Source of the DNA: an uncultured Marinilabiliales bacterium
GTDB taxonomy: Bacteria > Bacteroidota > Bacteroidia > Bacteroidales > BM520
Reading direction: 5' to 3'
Assembly: GCA_937877575.1 (NCBI GenBank)
Contig: CALFIZ010000083.1
Span: 1-18,963, forward strand
DNA: 18,963 nt
In this document: piece by piece, positions 8,726-16,082 of the stretch
Layout: each line of letters begins with the position of its first letter
Position numbering within the stretch: the stretch's first letter is position 1
Notes under the pieces: model-generated
Told to the model about the DNA's origin: nothing
Databases searched by the model: none
The model's input: only the letters and a program-made list of their open reading frames with translations
Position numbers and translations under genes: made by a program

Positions 8726-11584
8726 ATGCAAAACCGATTCTTTATTCTCGATGCAATGGCTCTTATCTACAGAGCATATTTTGCAATGATCCGCAGCCAA
8801 CGAATCACCTCAGGAGGTGTCAACACTTCGGCAGCATTCGGTTTTATAAACTTCCTATACGACATACTGCAAAAAGAGAAACCAACCCACATAGCTGTCT
8901 GCATCGACTCGATGACGCCGACTTTCCGCCATGAGGAATACGGGGAATACAAAGCCAACCGCGAAAAAATGCCCGAAGATATAGCCTCCAACCTGCCCTA
9001 TATCCGCGAAATCATCAGCGCTTTCAACATTCAGCTCATAGAACGACCCGGCTTTGAAGCCGATGACCTGATAGGCACCCTCGCCACAAAAGCAAGCAAA
9101 CTCGATGACTTCGAAATATTCATCGTCACACCCGATAAAGACCTCAGCCAAGTCGTTAACGACAAAGTGAAACTCTTCAAACCGGCTCACGGCAAAACCC
9201 CGCCGGAAATCCTCGACGTGGCAGCCGTCTGCGAAAAATACGGCGTGTCAGAGCCCAAACAGGTAATCGACTACCTCGGACTTGTTGGCGACTCCTCCGA
9301 CAACATACCAGGCGTTTTAGGAGTAGGCCCCGTCGCAGCCAAAAAACTTATCGGCGAATTCGGCTCCATCGAAAACATCATCGCCAATGTTGACAATATT
9401 AAAAACAACACTCTCAAAAACAAAATTAAGGCAAATACCGACAATGCCATTCTTTCAAAACATCTCGCAACTATCATAACCGATGTTGACTGCGACAAGG
9501 ATATAAATTGCTTTGAAATCCAACAACCTGATGTGGAGGCTGTTATAAACATCTGCGAAAAACTCGAATTCCGACTTTTTGAAAAACGCTTCATCACCGA
9601 CCTCTCCCTTTCCGGGAACTTTCCGTTGCATAAACAAGATGCCACAACTCAAACATCTGACACACAGGCAGATGACCCTAACACCCAGCCAATTTCACAA
9701 TCTGAAAACGACTTCATGTTAGGAGGTCTCTTCGCTCAGGAAGAGATGAAAAGTCTTGAAATACCAAAACACAACACCATAAACAATACGGCACACGACT
9801 ATAAACTCGTTACTTCAGACGAAGATATCAACAGTCTGATCAAACTGCTCAAAGAAACAAAGACATTCAGTTTCGACACCGAAACCACCGGTCTCAATGC
9901 CAATGACTGCGACTTGGTAGGCATGTCATTTTCAATTGAACCGCACAAGGCTTTCTTCGTGTTATGTCCTGACAATTACAACGATACGCTCAGCATACTC
10001 AAAAAATTCCAGCCGCTGTTCGCTTCTAAGGACAATCTGATTATAGGTCAGAACATGAAATTCGACATGCTCGTCCTCGCACTCTACGGCATCACAATAG
10101 AATCGAAAATATTCGACACAATGATTGCCCATTACCTTATAAACCCTGAAAGTCAGCACAATATGAATTTCTTGTCGGAACTATACCTCGACTATTCGCC
10201 TGTCGAAATCGAGACTTTGATAGGCAAAAAGGGAATTAATCAGGGTAACATGAGGAACGTTGAGACTGAACCGCTGAAGGAATACGCCGCTGAAGACGCC
10301 GATGTCACACTGCAATTGTATTATAAACTAAAGAAAGAAATCCACGATACGGGTTATGACAAACTGTTTGAAACAGTGGAAATGCCTCTTGTTAAAGTAC
10401 TTACTGCCATGGAACATGAAGGCGTAAGAATAGACACCGACTTCCTCAGCAAATACCGCATCGTGATGTCAGATGACATCCGTAACCTTGAAAAACAAAT
10501 CTACGAATATGCCGGCCAGCAGTTCAACATAGGTTCCCCGAAGCAGCTCGGAGAAATACTTTTCGACAAACTTCATCTTGCCGAAAAGCCGAAAAAGACC
10601 AAAAAAGGCCAATATTCCACAAACGAGGAGGTACTTCAGAAACTGCAGTATTCACATCCTATCATACAATGCATCATCGACTACCGCTCGTTGTCGAAAC
10701 TGCTTTCAGGCTACGTGGAGCCTCTTCCGCAGTTGATAAATCATCGGACAGGCATGGTGCATACAACTTTCAACCAGGCAATCGTGGCGACCGGACGACT
10801 AAGTTCCAACAATCCTAACCTGCAGAACATCCCCGTACGCACAGAACGCGGCAAGGAAATCCGAAAGGCATTCATTCCCCGCGACAATGAGCATATCATA
10901 ATTTCCGCAGACTATTCGCAAATAGAGCTCCGCCTCATAGCCCACATTGCAGATGATAAAAACATGCAGCAGGCATTCATTGAAGGACAGGACATACACA
11001 AAGCCACCGCAGCCCAGATTTTCGACGTGGATATTGCCGACGTTGACAGCGACATGCGCCGGATGGCCAAAACCATCAACTTCGGCATAATTTACGGAAT
11101 GTCAACTTTCGGACTCGCTGAAAGACTTCATGTGCCGAGAATGAAAGCATCATACATCATAAACCAATACTTCGAAAAATATCCCGCCATCAAGCAGTAT
11201 ATGACCGACATCGTGGCATTCGCAAAGGAAAACGGCTACGTGGAAACCATCATGGGACGCCGCAGATACATTGCCGACATCAACTCGGCAAATGCCAACG
11301 TCAGAGGATATGCGGAACGAAACGCCATCAACGCACCTATTCAGGGTTCATCGGCAGATATGATAAAAGCCGCCATGGTGAAAATCAATGACAAAATGAA
11401 AGAAATGGGACTTCAGTCGAAAATGATTATCCAGGTTCACGACGAACTGGTGTTCGATGCCCTCAAGACAGAGAAAGACACCCTCATCGACATGGTAGTC
11501 CGTGAAATGGAAAACGCAGTGAAACTGTCGATTCCTATAGAAGTTTCAGTCGGAACCGGCGATAACTGGCTGGAAGCACATTAG
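8726..11584 (+). CDS. polA: DNA polymerase I, with intact 5' nuclease, proofreading and polymerase domains
   Basis: PolA fills gaps and removes RNA primers during lagging-strand synthesis and excision repair. The 952-residue protein contains all three domains. The 5'-nuclease (about 1-290) begins FILDAMALIYRAYF and includes EADDLIGTLA, TPDKDLSQV and the helix-hairpin-helix DSSDNIPGVLGVGPVAAKK. The 3'-5' exonuclease has its catalytic pair in DTETTGLN (Asp384, Glu386), plus GQNMKFDML and EYAAEDADV, so proofreading should be active, unlike in Taq polymerase. The polymerase carries motif A ADYSQIELR (Asp729), motif B RRMAKTINFGIIYG (Lys782, Phe786, Tyr790) and motif C VHDELVFD (Asp906, Glu907). 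A linker of low complexity, rich in Thr, Gln and Asp (about 308-345), separates the first two domains. It appears to close the porP-polA transcription unit. Confidence 0.97.
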   Translation: MQNRFFILDAMALIYRAYFAMIRSQRITSGGVNTSAAFGFINFLYDILQKEKPTHIAVCIDSMTPTFRHEEYGEYKANREKMPEDIASNLPYIREIISAFNIQLIERPGFEADDLIGTLATKASKLDDFEIFIVTPDKDLSQVVNDKVKLFKPAHGKTPPEILDVAAVCEKYGVSEPKQVIDYLGLVGDSSDNIPGVLGVGPVAAKKLIGEFGSIENIIANVDNIKNNTLKNKIKANTDNAILSKHLATIITDVDCDKDINCFEIQQPDVEAVINICEKLEFRLFEKRFITDLSLSGNFPLHKQDATTQTSDTQADDPNTQPISQSENDFMLGGLFAQEEMKSLEIPKHNTINNTAHDYKLVTSDEDINSLIKLLKETKTFSFDTETTGLNANDCDLVGMSFSIEPHKAFFVLCPDNYNDTLSILKKFQPLFASKDNLIIGQNMKFDMLVLALYGITIESKIFDTMIAHYLINPESQHNMNFLSELYLDYSPVEIETLIGKKGINQGNMRNVETEPLKEYAAEDADVTLQLYYKLKKEIHDTGYDKLFETVEMPLVKVLTAMEHEGVRIDTDFLSKYRIVMSDDIRNLEKQIYEYAGQQFNIGSPKQLGEILFDKLHLAEKPKKTKKGQYSTNEEVLQKLQYSHPIIQCIIDYRSLSKLLSGYVEPLPQLINHRTGMVHTTFNQAIVATGRLSSNNPNLQNIPVRTERGKEIRKAFIPRDNEHIIISADYSQIELRLIAHIADDKNMQQAFIEGQDIHKATAAQIFDVDIADVDSDMRRMAKTINFGIIYGMSTFGLAERLHVPRMKASYIINQYFEKYPAIKQYMTDIVAFAKENGYVETIMGRRRYIADINSANANVRGYAERNAINAPIQGSSADMIKAAMVKINDKMKEMGLQSKMIIQVHDELVFDALKTEKDTLIDMVVREMENAVKLSIPIEVSVGTGDNWLEAH

Positions 11585-11600
11585 TTAATAAAATTATTAG

Positions 11601-11608
11601 TACCTTTG
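11601..11608 (+). promoter_or_regulatory. -7 element TACCTTTG before the glycosyltransferase gene
   Basis: TACCTTTG is an exact match to the Bacteroidota -7 consensus TAnnTTTG. It lies 20 bases before the ATG at 11629, which would give a leader of about 13 bases. The 16-base AT stretch just before it (TTAGTTAATAAAATTATTAG region, 11581-11600) contains no clean TTTG -33 box. This marks a probable new transcription unit after polA; no hairpin terminator for polA is visible in the same 44-base gap. Confidence 0.55.
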
Positions 11609-11628
11609 TCAAAAATTATTCAAACAAA

Positions 11629-12582
11629 ATGGATTTATCAGTCGTTGTTTCAATATATAATGAAGAAGAAGGAATACAGCACTTTTTCGATGTTCTTGAA
11701 GACGAATTGAACAAACTTCCCTACACTTACGAAGTGCTGATGATAAATGACGGCAGCCACGACAACACTCTGTCGGAGCTGAAGAAACTCCCCGCAAGAA
11801 ACAAACATGTCCGCATTGTCTCATTTTCAAGGAATTTCGGTCATGAAGCAGCCATGCTGGCAGGGATAGACAATAGCAGGGGAAAGGCAATTATATGTAT
11901 GGACAGCGACTTGCAGCATCCGCCTGCAAAAATCGCTGAAATGATGAAACTATGGCAGGAAGGCGCTGAAGTCGTCACTATGGTCAGAAGTGAAAGAAAA
12001 GACGACAAGGGACTGCACAAATGGCTGTCACGCAGTTTTTACCGGTTGGTAAACAGACTTTCAGACATAAAAATTGACGAAAACGCCTCAGATTTCTTCC
12101 TCATCTCTGACAAAGTCGGAGACCTGCTGAGGAAAGACTACAGGGAACGCTCCCGTTTTCTCAGAGGAATTGTGCAGTCGGTGGGGTTCAGACGCGAAAA
12201 AATCGAATATGTGGCAGAGGAAAGAAAAACCGGGAAAAGCCATTATTCGTTCCGCAAACTTGTCAAACTCTCCCTGCTCGCCATCTCGTCATTCTCAAAA
12301 GTCCCGCTGCAAATAGGCATCATAGTGGGACTGCTGTTCGTACTGCTAAGCATCGTATTGCTAATATACTCATTAGTAATGTTTTTCTGCCAACGTCCGA
12401 CATCAGGATACACCACGCTGATAGTCTTTCTCAGCCTGTTCTCAGGCATCCAGCTGATGATTATCGGCATCATCGGGGAATATATCGGCTACATCTACGA
12501 TGAAGTTAAAGGCCGCCCGATTTACATAATTGACAAGATATACGAATCTCAAAGCAAAGAACAGGATGACGATAAGAACTAA
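11629..12582 (+). CDS. Family 2 glycosyltransferase, DPM1/GtrB/ArnC type
   Basis: Enzymes of this type move a sugar from a nucleotide donor to polyprenyl phosphate on the cytoplasmic face of the inner membrane, giving a lipid-linked sugar that is flipped and used outside. The 317 residues show a GT-A domain with the start LSVVVSIYNEEEGI, DGS at 41-43, and the metal-binding DSD at 92-94 in MDSDLQHPP, typical of the GtrB/ArnC branch. The acceptor-side region RERSRFLRGIVQSVGF is also typical. Two C-terminal transmembrane helices follow (about 226-252 and 262-290), then the family tail EYIGYIYDEVKGRPIYII. The sugar cannot be read from sequence; glucose is commonest in relatives. The last 17 bases overlap the ATG of the following membrane protein, which points to joint function. 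Confidence 0.88.
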   Translation: MDLSVVVSIYNEEEGIQHFFDVLEDELNKLPYTYEVLMINDGSHDNTLSELKKLPARNKHVRIVSFSRNFGHEAAMLAGIDNSRGKAIICMDSDLQHPPAKIAEMMKLWQEGAEVVTMVRSERKDDKGLHKWLSRSFYRLVNRLSDIKIDENASDFFLISDKVGDLLRKDYRERSRFLRGIVQSVGFRREKIEYVAEERKTGKSHYSFRKLVKLSLLAISSFSKVPLQIGIIVGLLFVLLSIVLLIYSLVMFFCQRPTSGYTTLIVFLSLFSGIQLMIIGIIGEYIGYIYDEVKGRPIYIIDKIYESQSKEQDDDKN

Positions 12583-14878
12583 AAATCTCATCGGATGCAT
12601 TCTAACTGTTTTTCTGACAGTTATAGCAGTGACAGTCCTTGACGGAGCCGGACTTCTGACCAACATCGGAAGCAATTTCACATCACCTGACGGCGACGGC
12701 CTGAAGGACTTCTACAACACATACTACCACGTTGAATACGACACCTCGGCAGTTCATAGCTCAAGCATGAACTACCCTTACGGTGACTATTACACCTATA
12801 CCGGCGCCATGCCGCATGTCTTTGTCCCGCTGCGCATCGCCAAAAGCCTCGGAGCCGATAACAGCAGCCAACTTGTATTGCCGCTCAACAACATCTTCCT
12901 GATATTGTCGATATTCATCTGCGCCATAGCCTTATTCCTGATTTTCAGAGAATTAGACTTAAATTATTTTATATCGATAGTAGGTGCGGTACTCATTACC
13001 ATGCTCTCGCCACAACTTGAACGCATCGGTTCCCACCTCACTCTCGGCTACATGTTCATACTGCCGCTGATGCTTTACTGGTTCATCCGTCTAATCAAAA
13101 CCAACAGTCCCGCCTACTCGATATGGGAAGGACTGCTTTTACTCTGGAGCGGCTTCGTACATCCCTATTACCTTGTTTTCTTCGGGATATTCAATCTTTG
13201 CTTTTGGCTGTATGTACTTATATGGGACAAACAATGGTTCGAAAAAAAGAAATCCGCAATACCGCATATACTCATATCATTCGTGATTCCATGCATCAGC
13301 TTCCTCATACTGAACGGCATCGGAAACGCACCTGCCGACAGGGCTGCAGTGCCATACGGCCTGAAAGCGTACGCAGGACGTCTTGAAGGAGTATTCTTCC
13401 CCTACGGAAGAAGCTATTTCCACAAGCCTGGGTTCCTACACAATATAGAATGGGAAGCAATATCGTACATAGGAATCGTCAGCGTCTGTATCAGCCTACT
13501 CTGTCTTGTCAAATTTATAACCAACATAATACAGAAACGCTGGTCACACTTGTTTGATGTCACCGGAAACAGGATGCTGAATGTGTTTCTCGTCATCAGC
13601 GTTATAGTTCTGCTGTTCTCCATCGGAGTGCCCCTATTATGGGTCAATCCGCGGCATCTCAGCTATTTGGGACCTTTGGCACAGATAAGGGCCCTCGCCA
13701 GATTCGAATGGCTTTTCTTCTACATGATTAACATTGTTACGGTTTATATCCTCGGAAGATGGACCGTCAGCGGTGGAAAGAACAAAGCCCTCCGCTACGG
13801 GACAGGCATTGCCTTACTTCTGGTTATGAGCTGTGAAGCATATAGTTACAATAAGAACTTTTCTTTGGTGAATGAAAATCCGCTGCTGACCGACTACGAC
13901 AACAATCTTCCCGGGAACCAATGGGTAAACAAATATCAATGGTCTGACTATCAGGCTGTTATTCCATTGCCACTGTTTCATATCGGGACTGAACACATCT
14001 GGATTGACGACAATGCGAACATGTTCAAACAGGCAGCTTACGTATCGCTGAAAACCGGTCTTCCGATGAGCGGAAACTATGCCTCAAGGTCGCCGATCAA
14101 GTGTTCGTACAACAATATTGCCTTGAAATGGAGCCCTTTGACACCATACGCATTACTGAACGATTTACCATGCAAAAAGCCGTTTTTAGTCGTGGCGCCA
14201 AAGGATGACGGAATGTTGAATGAAAACGAAAAACACATCATCAGCCATTCACAACTACTGTTCGATACCGAAAATCACCACTATTACCGATTGGAATGTG
14301 ACGCCTTGGAAAAGAACTATCAGGAATACAAGTCACAACAGGAAGAAAAGTGTCAGACGGCTTCAGTATATGAAAGAGGTAATGGCGTTTGGAGTGACCT
14401 GGAAGACGGTCTGCTTATAGTAAACGGCTGGGACGACATGCAAAGTGAAAGGAAACTCTTGGGAAGCAGAGCCATGCAATGTGACCTGAGCCGATATAAC
14501 AAGCTGTGGGACAACGCAATTGAAACTGACAAAGATGAAATTGAGATTTCATTCTGGATGAGCGATTTCACCGAAGACATGTATGCCCGCAGCGTGATTG
14601 AGATATGTACGAAGAAAGACAATGGAGAAACCGAATATTACGAGATGAATGACATATTCCGGCACGCAGTCAACCTGTACGACGGATGGGCACTTATCAG
14701 CGTGAGAATACCTGCTTCAAAAGAGACCAATCATCTCAGCGTTGTGGTGGGCAACTTGAAGATAACGCCGCATCAGGTATGTTTTGACAACTTAATCATA
14801 CGCGATACGGATGTAAATGTGGTTTCAACAGACGGAAAAAGCATTATGCTTAACAACGAGTGTGTCAGACAGTTATAA
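12566..14878 (+). CDS. Multi-pass membrane protein, probable GT-C-type glycosyltransferase
   Basis: I do not recognise a named gene. From ATG 12566 (770 residues) the first helix is at about 8-28, followed by a long extracytoplasmic loop (about 32-100) containing SPDGDGLKDFYN with Asp42, Asp44 and Asp48 and the motif MNYPYGDYY. About nine or ten further hydrophobic helices run to about residue 425. The last 340 residues are soluble; from about 600 on they look beta-rich (EIEISFWMSDFTED, GWALISVRIPASKE, VCFDNLIIRD), resembling a jelly-roll carbohydrate-binding domain. An acidic first loop followed by many helices is the layout of GT-C enzymes that use polyprenyl-phosphate sugars. The 17-base overlap with the upstream lipid-sugar synthase supports that reading. 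A TTG at 12530 would extend the N-terminus by 12 polar residues and is less likely. The function remains inference; a YfhO-like membrane protein is the main alternative. Confidence 0.7.
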   Translation: MTIRTKNLIGCILTVFLTVIAVTVLDGAGLLTNIGSNFTSPDGDGLKDFYNTYYHVEYDTSAVHSSSMNYPYGDYYTYTGAMPHVFVPLRIAKSLGADNSSQLVLPLNNIFLILSIFICAIALFLIFRELDLNYFISIVGAVLITMLSPQLERIGSHLTLGYMFILPLMLYWFIRLIKTNSPAYSIWEGLLLLWSGFVHPYYLVFFGIFNLCFWLYVLIWDKQWFEKKKSAIPHILISFVIPCISFLILNGIGNAPADRAAVPYGLKAYAGRLEGVFFPYGRSYFHKPGFLHNIEWEAISYIGIVSVCISLLCLVKFITNIIQKRWSHLFDVTGNRMLNVFLVISVIVLLFSIGVPLLWVNPRHLSYLGPLAQIRALARFEWLFFYMINIVTVYILGRWTVSGGKNKALRYGTGIALLLVMSCEAYSYNKNFSLVNENPLLTDYDNNLPGNQWVNKYQWSDYQAVIPLPLFHIGTEHIWIDDNANMFKQAAYVSLKTGLPMSGNYASRSPIKCSYNNIALKWSPLTPYALLNDLPCKKPFLVVAPKDDGMLNENEKHIISHSQLLFDTENHHYYRLECDALEKNYQEYKSQQEEKCQTASVYERGNGVWSDLEDGLLIVNGWDDMQSERKLLGSRAMQCDLSRYNKLWDNAIETDKDEIEISFWMSDFTEDMYARSVIEICTKKDNGETEYYEMNDIFRHAVNLYDGWALISVRIPASKETNHLSVVVGNLKITPHQVCFDNLIIRDTDVNVVSTDGKSIMLNNECVRQL

Positions 14879-14890
14879 ACCTTGGAAAAT

Positions 14891-14930
14891 AAAAAAGGGC
14901 GCTTAAACACGAAACTGTTTGTAAGCACCC
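14891..14930 (-). terminator. Rho-independent terminator of tRNA-Asn
   Basis: Read on the minus strand, an arm GGGTGCTTACAAACA (14930-14916) pairs with TGTTTAAGCGCCC (14909-14897) across a six-base loop, followed by TTTTTT (14896-14891). One position is a T-G wobble on the minus-strand RNA but would be a C-A mismatch on the plus-strand RNA. The T-run also exists only on the minus side, so it terminates leftward, downstream of the tRNA. The upstream plus-strand gene at 14878 has no terminator of its own that I can see. Confidence 0.8.
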
Positions 14931-14937
14931 TCTTAAG

Positions 14938-15011
14938 CGCCCCAAGCTAGACTTGAACTAGCGACCCTCTGATTAACAGTCAGATGCTCTAACCAACTGA
15001 GCTATTGAGGC
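14938..15011 (-). tRNA. tRNA-Asn (anticodon GTT)
   Basis: The 74-base minus-strand sequence folds completely. The acceptor stem is GCCTCAA with TTGGGGC (one T-G pair) plus discriminator G; the D stem is GCTC/GAGC with loop AGTTGGTTA; the anticodon stem is TCTGA/TCAGA with loop CTGTTAA; the variable loop is GGGTC; and the T stem is GCTAG/CTAGC with loop TTCAAGT. Anticodon GTT at positions 34-36 reads AAC and AAT. CCA is not encoded. G34 is a substrate position for queuosine in tRNA-Asn, so the queA product at the left of this window would act on this tRNA. A terminator follows within 8 bases. Confidence 0.97.
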
Positions 15012-15030
15012 AGTGTCATTTTTGACGATG

Positions 15031-15038
15031 CAAAAGTA
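15031..15038 (-). promoter_or_regulatory. -7 element TACTTTTG for tRNA-Asn
   Basis: On the minus strand TACTTTTG (15038-15031) matches TAnnTTTG and lies 19 bases before the first base of the mature tRNA at 15011, a suitable distance for a short 5' leader. It is identical to the queA -7 element at 834-827. No clear -33 TTTG is present at 19-21 bases. Confidence 0.5.
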
Positions 15039-15060
15039 CTACATTTTTTGAAATAATACT

Positions 15061-15068
15061 TATTTTTG
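15061..15068 (+). promoter_or_regulatory. -7 element TATTTTTG for the pfkB-dnaG unit
   Basis: TATTTTTG fits TAnnTTTG and lies 39 bases before the ATG at 15108. The leader between them is almost pure A and T, as is common for well-translated Bacteroidota genes that lack a Shine-Dalgarno sequence. It forms a mirror-image pair with the tRNA-Asn -7 element, 22 bases apart. Confidence 0.45.
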
Positions 15069-15107
15069 CAAAAAAAAATTTAAATAACACTTTTTTTATA
15101 GAAAAAC

Positions 15108-16082
15108 ATGAAAATAATTGGCATAGGAAACGCCCTTACAGACATTATTGTTCCCATTAAAGACTACGAAATCATTGATTCCCTGAATATTCCTCACGGT
15201 GGGATGGTAATGATTGACAAAAACCAGTTTATCGAAATAAACAGGCATATTGCCGACATCAACAAGTCGATGGTTGCAGGCGGGTCGGCGGCAAATACCA
15301 TATACGGTCTGTCCAAACTCGGAGTTGAGACATCATTCATAGGGAAAGTGGGCATGGACACCATCGGTGACAACTACGAACAGGACATGCTGAAAGCCGG
15401 GATAAAGCCCGACCTCATAAGAACCGACACTCCAAGCGGCTGTGCCATCGTGCTGATAACCCCTGAAGGGGAACGGACTTTCGCTTCATATCTCGGTGCA
15501 GCACAGGAACTTGTGCCGGAAAACATATCCGAAGAGAATTTCAGAGGACACGATATTCTTCATATTGAGGGGTATCTGCTCTTCAACTACGACATAGTGC
15601 TTAAAGCCATGCAAACAGCCAAAAATCTCGGCATGAAAGTTTCACTCGACCTCGCCGCACATAACTTCGTGGAAGAGAACAGACCAATCATCAAGGATTT
15701 GATTAGGAATTATGTTGATATCTGCTTCGCCAATGAGGAAGAGGCAAAGGCTGTGACAGGACTTCAACCGCGCGAAGCCCTTGACAGTATCTCCGAAAAC
15801 TGTGATTTCACGGTTGTCAAGTTAGGTTCCAAAGGTTCTCTTATCAAACACAACGGCACTGTATATGAAATCGGCACGCCTCACGTGGAATGCGTTGATT
15901 CCACCGGTGCCGGCGACTTATATGCATCCGGACTGCTGTACGGAATCGCAAACGGCTACAATGCTGAAACTTGCGGTGAAATAGGCGCGATAGTCGGCAG
16001 CATCGTCATTCAGAACTACGGTGCAAGAATCAGCGATGACAACTGGAATACCATCCGACGGAAAATCAATGAGCTTGTATAA
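15108..16082 (+). CDS. PfkB-family kinase, probably adenosine kinase
   Basis: This is a ribokinase/PfkB-fold kinase of 324 residues. The N-terminus KIIGIGNALTDIIVPI, the substrate-side GGSAANTIYGLSKLG (58-72) and the ATP/anion-hole signature DSTGAGDLYASG, with catalytic Asp270, are all intact. The signature reads DST where relatives usually have DTT or DTx, a conservative change. Overall it matches the Bacteroidales protein usually annotated as adenosine kinase (ATP plus adenosine to AMP and ADP), which would salvage adenosine in the cytoplasm. The substrate cannot be proved from sequence, and another nucleoside or sugar is possible. Its TAA shares one base with the ATG of dnaG (TAATG), so translation of the two is probably coupled. 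A -7 element at 15061 marks the likely promoter of the pair. Confidence 0.87.
   Translation: MKIIGIGNALTDIIVPIKDYEIIDSLNIPHGGMVMIDKNQFIEINRHIADINKSMVAGGSAANTIYGLSKLGVETSFIGKVGMDTIGDNYEQDMLKAGIKPDLIRTDTPSGCAIVLITPEGERTFASYLGAAQELVPENISEENFRGHDILHIEGYLLFNYDIVLKAMQTAKNLGMKVSLDLAAHNFVEENRPIIKDLIRNYVDICFANEEEAKAVTGLQPREALDSISENCDFTVVKLGSKGSLIKHNGTVYEIGTPHVECVDSTGAGDLYASGLLYGIANGYNAETCGEIGAIVGSIVIQNYGARISDDNWNTIRRKINELV

Noticed and set aside
8197..8727. Open frame of 176 codons on the minus strand inside recG
   Set aside because: It is serine-rich, has no known motif, and is fully contained antisense in a conserved helicase gene, so it is a shadow.
12530..12565. TTG start for the 770-residue membrane protein
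   Set aside because: It lies deep in the glycosyltransferase gene and adds only polar residues ahead of the first helix; ATG 12566 gives a typical overlap.
14897..14942. Bidirectional terminator serving the plus-strand membrane-protein gene as well
   Set aside because: On the plus-strand RNA the stem has a C-A mismatch and no T-run follows, so only leftward termination is supported.
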